A stretch of 64,000 nucleotides of DNA. It comes from an uncultured Bacteroidales bacterium (GTDB lineage: Bacteria; Bacteroidota; Bacteroidia; Bacteroidales; Muribaculaceae). Shown here piece after piece: positions 39,241 to 48,022 of this stretch; positions within the stretch are counted from its first letter, which is position 1, and each line of letters begins with the position of its first letter. Under the pieces are notes generated by a model. It was not told the DNA's origin. It made no database searches and saw only the letters and a program-made list of their open reading frames with translations. The position numbers and the translations under genes are program-made. The stretch covers positions 1-64,000 of the forward strand of contig CADAAI010000006.1 in assembly GCA_902785925.1 (NCBI GenBank). Direction: 5' to 3'.

Positions 39241-39855
39241 TTAGAAGCGGTAGCCAATTGCGATTTGGGCATTGCCATTCTTGCCTTCAAACGTTTTAAA
39301 TGCTTTGGTCAAGCCCAATGTATAACGGCCCTGAACAAAGACGTCGTCGGAGATGTTGTAGGTCAATCCCAAGGCAGCTCCTACATCAACGGTTTTGGTG
39401 TTGTCTTTATAGTCTTGAGTCCCTGCTAGATGGCCGCAATCCTTGTAGGTCAATTTACTATAAACGTTAATGCCTAATTGAGGGCCTAGGTCAATGCTCA
39501 AAGATGGAATTACATAATACTTAAACATCACTGGAATGTTAACATAATTAGTGTTGTATTGTGTATATCCGTCTTTTTCAATGGTGTTAGTGTTTAAGTT
39601 TGTATCATAGAGGTCTTCATTGGCTCCCTGAGCAGCAAACACAGCTTCAGGAGCGATAGAGAATTTGTCGGTGAAACGGTATTCGAAGAAGACACCTGCC
39701 TGATAGTTGAAGACACCTTTGATATTTTCAGTATGCTTCCCCCAGAAATGGGTGAAGTCAACACCAATTTTTGGGCCGAAAGTGAATTTTTTTTGTGACA
39801 TTGCTGCGCCAGCCGACAATAGGATGCACATTAAGGCTAGGGTTATTTTTTTCAT
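39241..39855 (-). CDS. Small outer-membrane beta-barrel protein (OmpX/OMP_b-brl_2 type)
   Basis: 204 aa with signal peptide MKKITLALMCILLSAGAAMSQ, then alternating amphipathic strands (FGPKIGVDFTHFWG, QAGVFFEYRFTDKFSIAPEAVF, VNIPVMFKYYVIPSLSIDLGPQLG, LGLTYNISDDVFVQGRYTLGL) and a terminal aromatic in IAIGYRF. This is the PorT/OmpX-like eight-strand barrel family common in Bacteroidetes. Function unknown. It has its own promoter and is convergent with asnS. Confidence 0.88.
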   Translation of the reverse strand: MKKITLALMCILLSAGAAMSQKKFTFGPKIGVDFTHFWGKHTENIKGVFNYQAGVFFEYRFTDKFSIAPEAVFAAQGANEDLYDTNLNTNTIEKDGYTQYNTNYVNIPVMFKYYVIPSLSIDLGPQLGINVYSKLTYKDCGHLAGTQDYKDNTKTVDVGAALGLTYNISDDVFVQGRYTLGLTKAFKTFEGKNGNAQIAIGYRF

Positions 39856-39900
39856 AATTCAAAGTTTTAATTAATAAGATATTGTCATTGTTGCATTTCG

Positions 39901-39930
39901 CAAAGTTACAACATTATTTTCTGGTAACAA
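39901..39930 (-). promoter_or_regulatory. Promoter of the small OMP gene
   Basis: Minus strand: TTG (39930-39928), 19-base spacer, TAACTTTG (39908-39901). About 45 bases to the ATG. Confidence 0.75.
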
Positions 39931-40080
39931 TACATTTTGTTGAGATTCTTTTTTTGATGGATGATTGTTGTGTGTTTCATGCGTGGCTTAAAAATGTTTT
40001 TATAATGCGTGTGGTCTTTAAAATTAAGTTAAAAACGTTGCGTAATTGGTGGGTAATTTCTTTATTAGAAGAAAAAGTGC

Positions 40081-40088
40081 TATCTTTG
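40081..40088 (+). promoter_or_regulatory. -7 element of the GT5-type gene
   Basis: TATCTTTG at 40081-40088, 32 bases before the ATG at 40121; the -33 element is weak. Confidence 0.55.
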
Positions 40089-40120
40089 CATGTTAATTTA
40101 AGAATACTATACACTTGACA

Positions 40121-40954
40121 ATGGATATAAACAAAGTATTATTCATCTCGCAGGAGATATCGCCCTACGTTAAAGACAATGACATGTCGTTGGCTAGCCG
40201 CATGCTGGCTCAGGGTGTGCAGGAAAAAGGTATTGAAGTTCGCACCTTCATGCCAAAGTATGGTTTTGTTAATGCACGCACCAAGCAGCTTCATGAGGTA
40301 AAGCGTCTCTCGGGCATGAACCTCATCATCGACGACACCGACCATCCACTGGTTATCAAGGTTGCGACGTTGCAGCCTGCTCGTCTGCAGGTGTATTTCA
40401 TCTACAATGAGGACTATTTCACCCCCGAGATTGTGGACTCGTCGACACCACGTCCAAAGGAGCTTGAGATATACTCTCATCCATCGGACAACGACGAACG
40501 TTCTATCTTCTACGTGCGTGGCGTTCTTGAGACAGTCAAGAAGTTACGTTGGATACCTGCAGTAATTCTGTGCAGTGGGTGGATAACTGCACTTGCTCCA
40601 TTGTATATCAAGAAGTTCTATAACGACGACCCATCCTATCGCGATGCTAAGGTTGTGCTCTCTCTCTTCGATGAGGATCTGGTTGAACCGCTCAATGAGA
40701 AGTTGGCCGAGAAGCTCGCCTTCGATGGCTTTGAAGCGGAGGATATAGAGGCTATCGTTGGCAAGGCAGCCACTTATCTTGATCTGATGAAGCTTGCGAT
40801 AGCTAACTGCGATGCAGTGATGCAGTGCAGCTCCAATGTCAACGAGCAGGTTCTCGAGCTAGTCAAGGATTCGGGGCTTCCATTCCTCCCCTATGAGGAG
40901 TTGGAGTCTGCCGAGACCGTGAACCGCGCCATGGAATTCTTTCACAGCCTGTAA
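40121..40954 (+). CDS. Short glycogen/starch synthase-like protein (GT5 N-terminal domain only)
   Basis: 277 aa, start ATG at 40121 (a TTG two codons upstream is less likely). The N-terminus NKVLFISQEISPYVKDNDMS and RTFMPKYGFVNAR...LSGMNLIIDDTDHPL match the GT5 N-terminal Rossmann domain of glycogen synthase. A full glycogen synthase is about 475 aa; the C-terminal ADP-glucose-binding half is absent. Short proteins of this type are widespread in Bacteroidetes next to DUF4270 lipoproteins, as here. The family name is well founded, but synthase activity is doubtful. Confidence 0.8.
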   Translation: MDINKVLFISQEISPYVKDNDMSLASRMLAQGVQEKGIEVRTFMPKYGFVNARTKQLHEVKRLSGMNLIIDDTDHPLVIKVATLQPARLQVYFIYNEDYFTPEIVDSSTPRPKELEIYSHPSDNDERSIFYVRGVLETVKKLRWIPAVILCSGWITALAPLYIKKFYNDDPSYRDAKVVLSLFDEDLVEPLNEKLAEKLAFDGFEAEDIEAIVGKAATYLDLMKLAIANCDAVMQCSSNVNEQVLELVKDSGLPFLPYEELESAETVNRAMEFFHSL

Positions 40955-40986
40955 CTCTTGAGGGTTATAACATTATCGTTGCTTAA

Positions 40987-42426
40987 ATGATGAATATGAG
41001 AAAATTTATTTACGTGTTAATGTTAACCATCGCTGTGGCGATGGGCTTTAACTCGTGTTCCGACGATACAATAGGAACCTCAATCTCCGACATTCATTCG
41101 GCATTGATTGAGGACTCGAGTTTTGTCTTCACTGGGAAGTCGGTGCGTAGCACTCATCTGCGATCGCGCAGTAGTATACAATTGCTTGGCAACGTTAATG
41201 CCGAGGGCTACGGAACATTGTCTAGCGATGTAGTTGCCCAGTTCATGCCAACCACAACAATCGACACTGTGGGTGTTCATGGCGGCACCGAGTGGATTGA
41301 TTCGTGCTTTATTACCATGCGCGTTGCTACTGGCGACGTCACCGGCGACACGCTGGCTCCCATGCGCATGGATGTCTATAAGCTCAACCAGCAATTGCCA
41401 GTGCCAATCTATTCCGATTTCAATCCCAGCGGTTACTACAACACTGGCGACCTGATGGGCTCGATAACCTACTCGGCTAACGAGATGAACCGCAAGACTA
41501 CCTACAACTCGTCGGGTACGGCGTCGATTACCTACTATGAGGTTAATGTTCCAATCCCTGTGAGCTATGCCCGTGATATTTTCATGAAATATAAGACAGA
41601 TCCCGCGACATTCAGCACACCAAAGGCTTTTGCTGAATATTTTCCTGGAATCTACATCACTAATAGCTATGGTCAAGGTCATGTGATGAACTTTTATGAC
41701 ATTGAGTTTGTGACCTATTATCGGAAATATGAGAAATTGACCGAGACTACCGACACTATTTATCCTGCCAAGTCGCAAAGCTACATGGCTGTGACGCCCG
41801 AGGTGGTGTATAACAACAACATTACGCTCGATGTCGACGATCAGGTTGAGGACATGGTCGCCAATGGCGATGCAATCGTGATGGGACCCGCCGGCTACGA
41901 GGTGAGAGCCGACTTCCCTATTCAAGAGATTATCGATAAGTTTAAGGCTGGTACTCAAGACGGTTTAGGCGTTATTAATAGTCTTGCCCTCGAAATTCCT
42001 GCCGAAAAGGTTGTCAACCGATATGACATAGCACCGCCCAAATATCTGCTTATGGTGAAGGAAAGTTATCGCGATGAGTTCTTCGAGAAGGACACATTGA
42101 CCAACAATAAAGATGCTTTCTATGCCGAGTATAGTGCTGATGACGACAGTTACCTCTTCACTGGACTGAGGAGTTACGTGTTAGACATCATCAACAACAA
42201 GGGTGGGGTAGCGCCTGAGAGCGACACAAAGTTTGTTATTATGCCCATCGACGTGACTACCTATACCAACGCAACCACATCGTCTTATTACTACTATTAC
42301 AGCAGCAATGCTAGTACCGAAGTGGTCACAAAAATCGCTCCTGCGGTTTCCAGGCCATGCATTGCGCGGCTTAAACTAAACAAGGCAAAGCTCACGCTTG
42401 TCTATAGCAAGCAGTCGCTGTATTAG
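40987..42426 (+). CDS. DUF4270 lipoprotein
   Basis: 479 aa with an SPII signal ending GFNSCSDDT (lipidated Cys at about 24). It has the DUF4270 pattern: an IGTSISDI...SSFVFTGKS opening, long beta-rich repeats (VDQFMPTTTIDTVG-like: here VAQFMPTTTIDTVG), and a C-terminal IARLKLNKAKLTLVY strand. It is a Bacteroidetes envelope lipoprotein of unknown function, conserved beside the short GT5 protein. Three Met codons (40987, 40990, 40996) could start translation. Confidence 0.85.
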   Translation: MMNMRKFIYVLMLTIAVAMGFNSCSDDTIGTSISDIHSALIEDSSFVFTGKSVRSTHLRSRSSIQLLGNVNAEGYGTLSSDVVAQFMPTTTIDTVGVHGGTEWIDSCFITMRVATGDVTGDTLAPMRMDVYKLNQQLPVPIYSDFNPSGYYNTGDLMGSITYSANEMNRKTTYNSSGTASITYYEVNVPIPVSYARDIFMKYKTDPATFSTPKAFAEYFPGIYITNSYGQGHVMNFYDIEFVTYYRKYEKLTETTDTIYPAKSQSYMAVTPEVVYNNNITLDVDDQVEDMVANGDAIVMGPAGYEVRADFPIQEIIDKFKAGTQDGLGVINSLALEIPAEKVVNRYDIAPPKYLLMVKESYRDEFFEKDTLTNNKDAFYAEYSADDDSYLFTGLRSYVLDIINNKGGVAPESDTKFVIMPIDVTTYTNATTSSYYYYYSSNASTEVVTKIAPAVSRPCIARLKLNKAKLTLVYSKQSLY

Positions 42427-42481
42427 ATTGTGATAAGCTCAAAATCACATAACACATAGCGAGTGCACGAAACTCGCGTCA

Positions 42482-42554
42482 GCCACAATAGCTCAGTCGG
42501 TAGAGCAACGCATTCGTAACGCGTAGGTCACGGGTTCGAGTCCCGTTCGTGGCT
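42482..42554 (+). tRNA. tRNA-Thr (anticodon CGT)
   Basis: A 73-base cloverleaf: acceptor GCCACAA/TCGTGGC, D-arm GCTC-AGTCGGTA-GAGC, anticodon loop TTCGTAA, T-arm ACGGG-TTCGAGT-CCCGT, discriminator T. The anticodon CGT reads ACG (Thr). CCA is not encoded. Two A-C mismatches are present, at 6-67 in the acceptor and 31-39 at the top of the anticodon stem. A terminator follows. Confidence 0.93.
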
Positions 42555-42564
42555 CTCTTAAAAC

Positions 42565-42600
42565 GGCCATCGAGGCATTGCCCCGGTGGTCGCTTTTTTT
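42565..42600 (+). terminator. Terminator after tRNA-Thr
   Basis: A 12-bp stem (42565-42576 with 42580-42591, wobbles and one mismatch, ATT loop), then GC and a run of seven T. Confidence 0.85.
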
Positions 42601-42663
42601 ATGCCATGGTGTCGCTTGTGGATATCTTTTTCAGGCTGTTAAGTTTTTTTTAGTGCAATATTT

Positions 42664-42694
42664 TTTGTGCGTTGTGTTTTTTGCAGTAATTTAG
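42664..42694 (+). promoter_or_regulatory. Promoter of the DUF5106 gene
   Basis: TTTG at 42664-42667, 19-base spacer, TAATTTAG at 42687-42694 (one mismatch from TAnnTTTG). Confidence 0.6.
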
Positions 42695-42732
42695 CAAGTT
42701 AAATATAAATATAAATACTATTTAATATTGAA

Positions 42733-43617
42733 ATGAAGAACATATTATATGCTATAATACTTGTAATAAGTTTATTGTCAAGCATTAACGCGGCAGGGCA
42801 ATCAACCTTGTTTGATTTCCCAGTTGCTCCCGATACGTGTTCCAATATCGAGAGTCGCTGCAACTACAGCGTGCAACATTTTTGGGACAACTGTAACCTC
42901 ACCAAACCCTTTGAGGCAAAGAGCGACAGCCTGTTGATGGATGCGATGCTCACCTATTTCGACATTATGAAAGCTGGTGCCGATGTAAACGTGTCGTTGT
43001 CATCGGTCAGAGATCTCATGTTCAAGTCTCAGGCTAATCATGATAATTTCATGAAGCTTCTTACCATTGCTGAGTATCTGCTCTACTATCACGACTTTGA
43101 TTTTATCGACGACTTATATCTTGCCTTTGCAAAGAGTGCAACCGATGCCACTTGGCTCAAGAAGGACGTGCGCAACCACTTTGTTGAGCAAATCAAGCGC
43201 ATAGAGTCAAGTAAGCTTGGCTCACCCCTCCTTGATTTTGAATTTACCTCAATCACTGGAGTCCGCAAGCACCTTGCCGATGTGAAGACTGCAGCCAAGC
43301 TCTATGTTCTTATGTTTAGCGACAATAACAGTGGCAGTTCCATTGAGCGCATGCGCCTGAGCACCGACATTGCTTTTGGCAAGGCAGTTGAGAGTGGGCA
43401 GATTGAGGTTGTGAACATCATGATTGGTGATGCTCCTAAGAAATGGGATGCCGATTCACAGTCCTACTCATCGACCTGGATTGTGGGCGCCAGTAAGGAG
43501 GCTGCCGAGAAACTTGACCTGCGCATGATGCCTTGCATCTATATTCTCGACGAGAACCTCAATGTCATTGCCAAGAACAAGACTGTTGATTTCATTAAGA
43601 ATCTCATGTCGAGTTAA
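42733..43617 (+). CDS. DUF5106 / thioredoxin-like exported protein lacking the CxxC
   Basis: 294 aa with a signal peptide (1-22). Residues 25-165 are a helical DUF5106-like domain (STLFDFPVAPDTCSNIESRC...YFDIMKAGADVNVSL). Residues 168-290 are a thioredoxin fold: DFEFTSITGVRKHLADVKT, LYVLMFSD, LDLRMMPCIYILDENLNVI with the cis-Pro. The active-site CxxC expected after the first strand is replaced by NNSGSS, so it should not act as an oxidoreductase. First gene of a co-directional run with doxX and mnmA. Confidence 0.75.
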   Translation: MKNILYAIILVISLLSSINAAGQSTLFDFPVAPDTCSNIESRCNYSVQHFWDNCNLTKPFEAKSDSLLMDAMLTYFDIMKAGADVNVSLSSVRDLMFKSQANHDNFMKLLTIAEYLLYYHDFDFIDDLYLAFAKSATDATWLKKDVRNHFVEQIKRIESSKLGSPLLDFEFTSITGVRKHLADVKTAAKLYVLMFSDNNSGSSIERMRLSTDIAFGKAVESGQIEVVNIMIGDAPKKWDADSQSYSSTWIVGASKEAAEKLDLRMMPCIYILDENLNVIAKNKTVDFIKNLMSS

Positions 43618-43662
43618 ATCAGAGAATCAATGCTATAGTCAGAATTAATAAAATACATCAAA

Positions 43663-44166
43663 ATGATAAATATACCAAAGTGGTTAAAGACCTTTTTCAT
43701 GTTTAATGCGGGTCACACCTATAGCAACCTCTCTAGGTTGTTCTTGAGGTTATTTACCGGCATTATGTTCCTGCAGATGGGTGTGAGGCAGATGACCCAT
43801 CTTGAGGAGTTTGCCAACGTGGCTATGGGTTCGATGGGGCTTCCTAGCGAGAGCGCACTGGTGGCCATCATCGTGCTCGAGATAGTGTGTGCCGTGTTCA
43901 TCATATTGGGTCTCTTCACTCGCTTGGCGCTCATTCCATCGATAGGAGTGATGATTTATGCCGAAACAGTGATGCTGGCAGCCACCAGCGTTTCGAGCGC
44001 AGGTCAGATGTTCATTTTTGAGCCTGGCTATCCCATCATGTTCATTGGCATTTTTGCTTACATGCTGCTGGCAGGACCTGGCAAAATTTCCCTTGACTAC
44101 CTTATAGCCATCCACACTATCAGCGAGAAGGACGATGATGAGAGCGAGGTACTTGAAAAAGCATAA
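43663..44166 (+). CDS. DoxX-family inner-membrane protein
   Basis: 167 aa with four hydrophobic segments and the DoxX pattern [20 protein letters not shown], followed by a [15 protein letters not shown] segment and [14 protein letters not shown] near the end. Members are small quinone- or thiol-linked membrane proteins of poorly defined function. It ends with an acidic cytoplasmic tail ([13 protein letters not shown]). 23 bases before mnmA. Confidence 0.85.
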   Translation: MINIPKWLKTFFMFNAGHTYSNLSRLFLRLFTGIMFLQMGVRQMTHLEEFANVAMGSMGLPSESALVAIIVLEIVCAVFIILGLFTRLALIPSIGVMIYAETVMLAATSVSSAGQMFIFEPGYPIMFIGIFAYMLLAGPGKISLDYLIAIHTISEKDDDESEVLEKA

Positions 44167-44189
44167 CCCCAACGAATAACGAAAAACAA

Positions 44190-45269
44190 ATGAAGATAGC
44201 GGTTCTTATATCAGGCGGAGTCGACAGTGCAGTAGTGGTGCACGAGCTTGTTCAGCAAGCTCAGCACGACTTGCAGTTGTTCTATATTCGCATTGGTATG
44301 GACAATGACGAGGGTGACTGTAGCGCCGAGGAGGACATCGAGATGTGCAACCTCATCGCTCATCGTTACGGCTTACCCCTCGAAATTGTGTCGCTACATC
44401 AAGAGTACTGGGACAACGTCATGGAATATGCCCTGCGCACTGTCAAGGCTGGCCTCACTCCCAACCCCGACATGATGTGTAACCGCATGATAAAGTTTGG
44501 GTATTTTGAGCAGCGCTGGGGTAAGGACTTCGACCTTACGGCTACAGGCCACTATGCCACTACCTGCGAGATTGACGGCACCAAATACCTAGCTACAGCG
44601 GTCGACCCAGTCAAAGACCAGACCGACTTTTTGGCACAGATTACTTACGACCAGCTCCGTCATCTTATTTTCCCGATAGGCTCGATGCCCAAGTCGCGTG
44701 TGCGCGAGATAGCTCAGGAGGTAAAACTTCCCAATGCTTCTCGCAAAGACAGCCAGGGCATCTGCTTCCTTGGGCAAATTGACTACAACGATTTTATTCG
44801 CCGTCATCTAGGCGTGAAACGTGGTCCAATCATTGAGATAGAGACAGGACGCAAGTTAGGCGAGCACAATGGCTACTGGTTCCACACTATAGGCCAACGC
44901 AAGGGCTTGGGATTGAGTGGTGGACCATGGTATGTTGTGAAGAAGAACATCCAGGACAATGCCATCTATGTGAGTAACGGCTATGGCACCAGCAAGCAAT
45001 ATGGCCGTGAGATTAATCTTGATGAGATGCATTTCATCAGTGGTAACCCATGGATGGGGCAGGGCGGCTCGCATGAGATAACGTTCAAGAACCGTCACAC
45101 ACCACATTTTGCCAAGGGACGTATCACCCAGGTCGATGGGCTTCAATGGCTCATCGAGAGCGATGAGGACATCCAGGGCATAGCGCCAGGTCAGTTTGCA
45201 GTCATCTACGACAAGGACCAGCACCTGTGCTACGGCAGTGGAGTGATAACTCTTTTGACCAACGAATAA
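44190..45269 (+). CDS. mnmA: tRNA-specific 2-thiouridylase
   Basis: MnmA thiolates U34 of tRNA-Glu/Gln/Lys with ATP and a persulfide donor. The 359-aa protein has the PP-loop SGGVDSAV (8-15), the nucleophile Cys97 in [13 protein letters not shown], the persulfide Cys192 in [10 protein letters not shown] and the C-terminal barrel. The ATP-pyrophosphatase and tRNA-binding regions are intact and the length is standard. Followed 15 bases later by the DUF151 nuclease gene. Confidence 0.95.
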   Translation: MKIAVLISGGVDSAVVVHELVQQAQHDLQLFYIRIGMDNDEGDCSAEEDIEMCNLIAHRYGLPLEIVSLHQEYWDNVMEYALRTVKAGLTPNPDMMCNRMIKFGYFEQRWGKDFDLTATGHYATTCEIDGTKYLATAVDPVKDQTDFLAQITYDQLRHLIFPIGSMPKSRVREIAQEVKLPNASRKDSQGICFLGQIDYNDFIRRHLGVKRGPIIEIETGRKLGEHNGYWFHTIGQRKGLGLSGGPWYVVKKNIQDNAIYVSNGYGTSKQYGREINLDEMHFISGNPWMGQGGSHEITFKNRHTPHFAKGRITQVDGLQWLIESDEDIQGIAPGQFAVIYDKDQHLCYGSGVITLLTNE

Positions 45270-45284
45270 CGATTAACGGAATAA

Positions 45285-45884
45285 ATGACAGAAAACAAAA
45301 TAGAAATGGACGTGATGGGCATCACCTACAGTCAGATTCAGCAGGGTGCCTACGCTTTGTTGCTCAAGCAGCACGATGGCGATCTGCGGGTGCCCATTGT
45401 GGTGGGTGTGCCCGAGGCCCAGGCTATTGCTATGCGTCTTGAGCATGTCATTCCTCCTCGTCCTTTATCTCACGACTTGATGGTGAGCATGTTCCATGCC
45501 TTCGGCATTAGCCTTGATGAGGTGCTCATCTACAAGTTTAGCGAAGGTGTGTTCATGTCGAAACTCAAACTTTCGACCAACGACCAAAATCTTGAACTTG
45601 AGTCGCGCACCAGCGATGCTATAGCGCTAGCGCTGCGCACTAACGCACCCATCTACACCACCCAGGAAGTCCTTGATAAGACTGGCTTCCTCATCAAAGA
45701 CGGTGAGCAGGGCAAGGTGGCAGTGAAGCCAAAGCGCACATTGAGCGACATGACAGTTGAGGAGCTGCAAAAGAAACTCAACCGCGCCGTCGAGCTTGAG
45801 AAATATGAACTCGCTGCTAGCATTCAGAAGGCTATCAACGAGAAACTCGGTAATGAGCCAACAGCCGAAGAATTATCTGAATAA
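45285..45884 (+). CDS. Bifunctional nuclease family protein (DUF151) with UVR motif
   Basis: 199 aa. Residues 1-135 form the DUF151 (bifunctional nuclease) domain: VMGITYSQIQQGAYALLL, VPIVVGVPEAQAIAMRLE, RPLSHDLM and RTSDAIALALRTNAPIYT. Residues 150-190 are a UvrB/UvrC (UVR) coiled motif: LQKKLNRAVELEKYELAASI. This combination is standard in Bacteroidetes. Members bind or cut nucleic acids; the cellular role is unclear. Same strand as mnmA. Confidence 0.88.
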   Translation: MTENKIEMDVMGITYSQIQQGAYALLLKQHDGDLRVPIVVGVPEAQAIAMRLEHVIPPRPLSHDLMVSMFHAFGISLDEVLIYKFSEGVFMSKLKLSTNDQNLELESRTSDAIALALRTNAPIYTTQEVLDKTGFLIKDGEQGKVAVKPKRTLSDMTVEELQKKLNRAVELEKYELAASIQKAINEKLGNEPTAEELSE

Positions 45885-45923
45885 ATAAACAATAAAATAT
45901 TAATCTCCAAAAACCGAAAAACT

Positions 45924-47252
45924 ATGAATCTAAAAGTTCGCTTAATCATCATGAACTTCCTGGAGTTCGCCGTTTGGGGAGCATACCTCACTTGCATGGG
46001 CAACTATCTAGGAAAAGCTGGCATGGGTGGTGAAATTGCTTGGTTCTATGCTATCCAAGGTATTGTTTCAATCTTCATGCCAACACTTATGGGTATTATT
46101 GCCGACAAATTCATTCAGCCACAACGGATGTTGGGAATCTGTCACCTGCTGGCTGGTATAGCTATGATTGCTCTGTTCTCAATGGGAGCATCGGCAGCTG
46201 AGCCCAATAAGGCAATGTTTATCACACTTTACACTTTGAGTGTGGCATTCTATATGCCAACTTTGGCACTCAGCAACACTGCTGCATTCACCATCATGAA
46301 GGACAACGGTATGGATACTGTGAAAGACTTCCCACCAATTCGTGTGTTCGGAACCATTGGTTTTATTGCTACTATGTGGTTTGTTAATTGTGCTACTCTC
46401 GACAATGGCAGTTTCTTCTTTACTCTTGCCGAGAACTCCAATAAATTCCAGTATACACACTATCAGTTCCTCGTTTCAGGAATCTTGAGTGTAGTCCTCT
46501 TTGCCTACTGCTTCACGTTGCCTCAATGTAAGCTTGTGAAGAAGGAGTCTCAGTCGCTTGCCGAGACAATGGGTCTAAGTGCATTCAAGCTCTTCAAGAG
46601 CAAGAAAATGGCGATGTTCTTTATCTTCTCTATGATGCTTGGCATGTCGCTACAGGTGACCAACGGATATGCTACTCCGTTCCTAACTCACTTCAAGGGT
46701 ATGGCCGAGTTTGCCGACACATTTGCTGCCAACAACGCTACAATGCTGGTGTCGTTGTCACAAATTAGTGAGGCATTGTGTATCCTCCTCATCCCATTCT
46801 TCTTAAAGCGTTATGGTATCAAAGTGGTAATGCTTATTGCAATGTTTGCTTGGGTCTTCCGCTTCGGGTTCTTTGGACTTGGAAATCCTGCAATGCCAGG
46901 CGTGATACTATTTGTGCTTTCATGTGTAGTCTATGGTGTTGCTTTCGACTTCTTCAACGTGTCTGGTGCGATGTTTGTTGATAACGAATGTGACCCCAAT
47001 GTAAAGGCTTCGGCTCAGGGTTTATTCATGCTCATGACCAATGGCTTGGGTGCAACTATCGGAACTCTTGCTGCAGGAGCCGTTATTAACAAATTCTGTA
47101 GCTGGAATGAATCTGGTTTCCTTGTTGGTGATTGGCAGACTCCATGGTTCATCTTCGCCAGCTTTGCTCTTGTAGTTGCTGTCGCATTCTGGGTACTGTT
47201 CAAGTACAAACACAATCCTGCAGCAATTGATAAAGACGCTATTAAGCATTAA
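45924..47252 (+). CDS. Nucleoside:H+ symporter (NupG-like MFS permease)
   Basis: A 442-aa MFS transporter with 12 predicted helices. The N-terminus MNLKVRLIIMNFLEFAVWGA and LTCMGNYLG match the nucleoside/H+ symporter family (NupG/XapB), including the MPTLMGIIADKF loop and LSQISEALCILLIPFFLKR in the C-half. It would import nucleosides. The gene follows the DUF151 gene by 39 bases and precedes rsmE by 39 bases on the same strand. Confidence 0.87.
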   Translation: MNLKVRLIIMNFLEFAVWGAYLTCMGNYLGKAGMGGEIAWFYAIQGIVSIFMPTLMGIIADKFIQPQRMLGICHLLAGIAMIALFSMGASAAEPNKAMFITLYTLSVAFYMPTLALSNTAAFTIMKDNGMDTVKDFPPIRVFGTIGFIATMWFVNCATLDNGSFFFTLAENSNKFQYTHYQFLVSGILSVVLFAYCFTLPQCKLVKKESQSLAETMGLSAFKLFKSKKMAMFFIFSMMLGMSLQVTNGYATPFLTHFKGMAEFADTFAANNATMLVSLSQISEALCILLIPFFLKRYGIKVVMLIAMFAWVFRFGFFGLGNPAMPGVILFVLSCVVYGVAFDFFNVSGAMFVDNECDPNVKASAQGLFMLMTNGLGATIGTLAAGAVINKFCSWNESGFLVGDWQTPWFIFASFALVVAVAFWVLFKYKHNPAAIDKDAIKH

Positions 47253-47291
47253 GAAGAAAAATTCTTTATTAAATTTAGAGAACAAAAAAAT

Positions 47292-48008
47292 ATGCATCGA
47301 TTCTTCGCCCCCGACCTAGCCACTACGCTCACTCTTCCAGAGGAGGAGTCGCGTCATTGTGTGCGAGTGCTAAGGCTGGTCGAGGGCGACGAAATCGAAG
47401 TCATTGACGGAGCTGGCACGCTTTATCGTTGTCGCATCGCAATGGCACATGCCAAGCATTGTGGCATTGAGATTCTTTCTCAAAAAGATTGTCCGCCGCA
47501 CTGGGGTAGTAAGATAATGGTTGCTGTTGCACCAACCAAGAACCTCGACCGCATTGAGTGGATGGCCGAGAAATGCACCGAGATGGGTATCGATCGCATC
47601 ACTCCGCTGCTGTGCCGACACAGCGAGCGAAAGGTACTCAAGACTGAGCGCCTTCACAAGATTCTGGTTGCTGCAATGAAGCAGTCGCTCAAGGCACAAC
47701 TGCCGCAGCTCGATGAGCTTACACCCATTGGTGACCTTATTGATGAGTACAGTGATGCACAACGATTCATCGCCTATTGTGATGAGTCGTTGCCACGCAA
47801 CGAGCGCCGTTCACTAGCACAAGTTTATGACCCAAGTCATGATGCTATGGTGATGATAGGCCCCGAGGGCGATTTCGATCCTACCGAGGTGGAGGCAGCC
47901 TTGAATGCGGGTTTCGTGCCGGTTACGCTTGGCGATAGCCGCTTGCGCACCGAGACGGCCGCCCTGATGGCGGTTGCCATGATGCACACCCTCAAAATGA
48001 ACAAATAA
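47292..48008 (+). CDS. rsmE: 16S rRNA m3U1498 methyltransferase
   Basis: A SPOUT methyltransferase that methylates N3 of U1498 in 16S rRNA. The 238-aa protein begins MHRFFAPDL with an N-terminal PUA-like domain (ESRHCVRVLRLVEGDEIEVIDG), then the knot motifs VAPTKNLDRIEWMAEKCTEMG, MIGPEGDFDPTEVEAALNAG and LGDSRLRTETAALMAV. Typical length. kdsA follows 14 bases later. Confidence 0.95.
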   Translation: MHRFFAPDLATTLTLPEEESRHCVRVLRLVEGDEIEVIDGAGTLYRCRIAMAHAKHCGIEILSQKDCPPHWGSKIMVAVAPTKNLDRIEWMAEKCTEMGIDRITPLLCRHSERKVLKTERLHKILVAAMKQSLKAQLPQLDELTPIGDLIDEYSDAQRFIAYCDESLPRNERRSLAQVYDPSHDAMVMIGPEGDFDPTEVEAALNAGFVPVTLGDSRLRTETAALMAVAMMHTLKMNK

Positions 48009-48022
48009 CGATTAACGAAACT

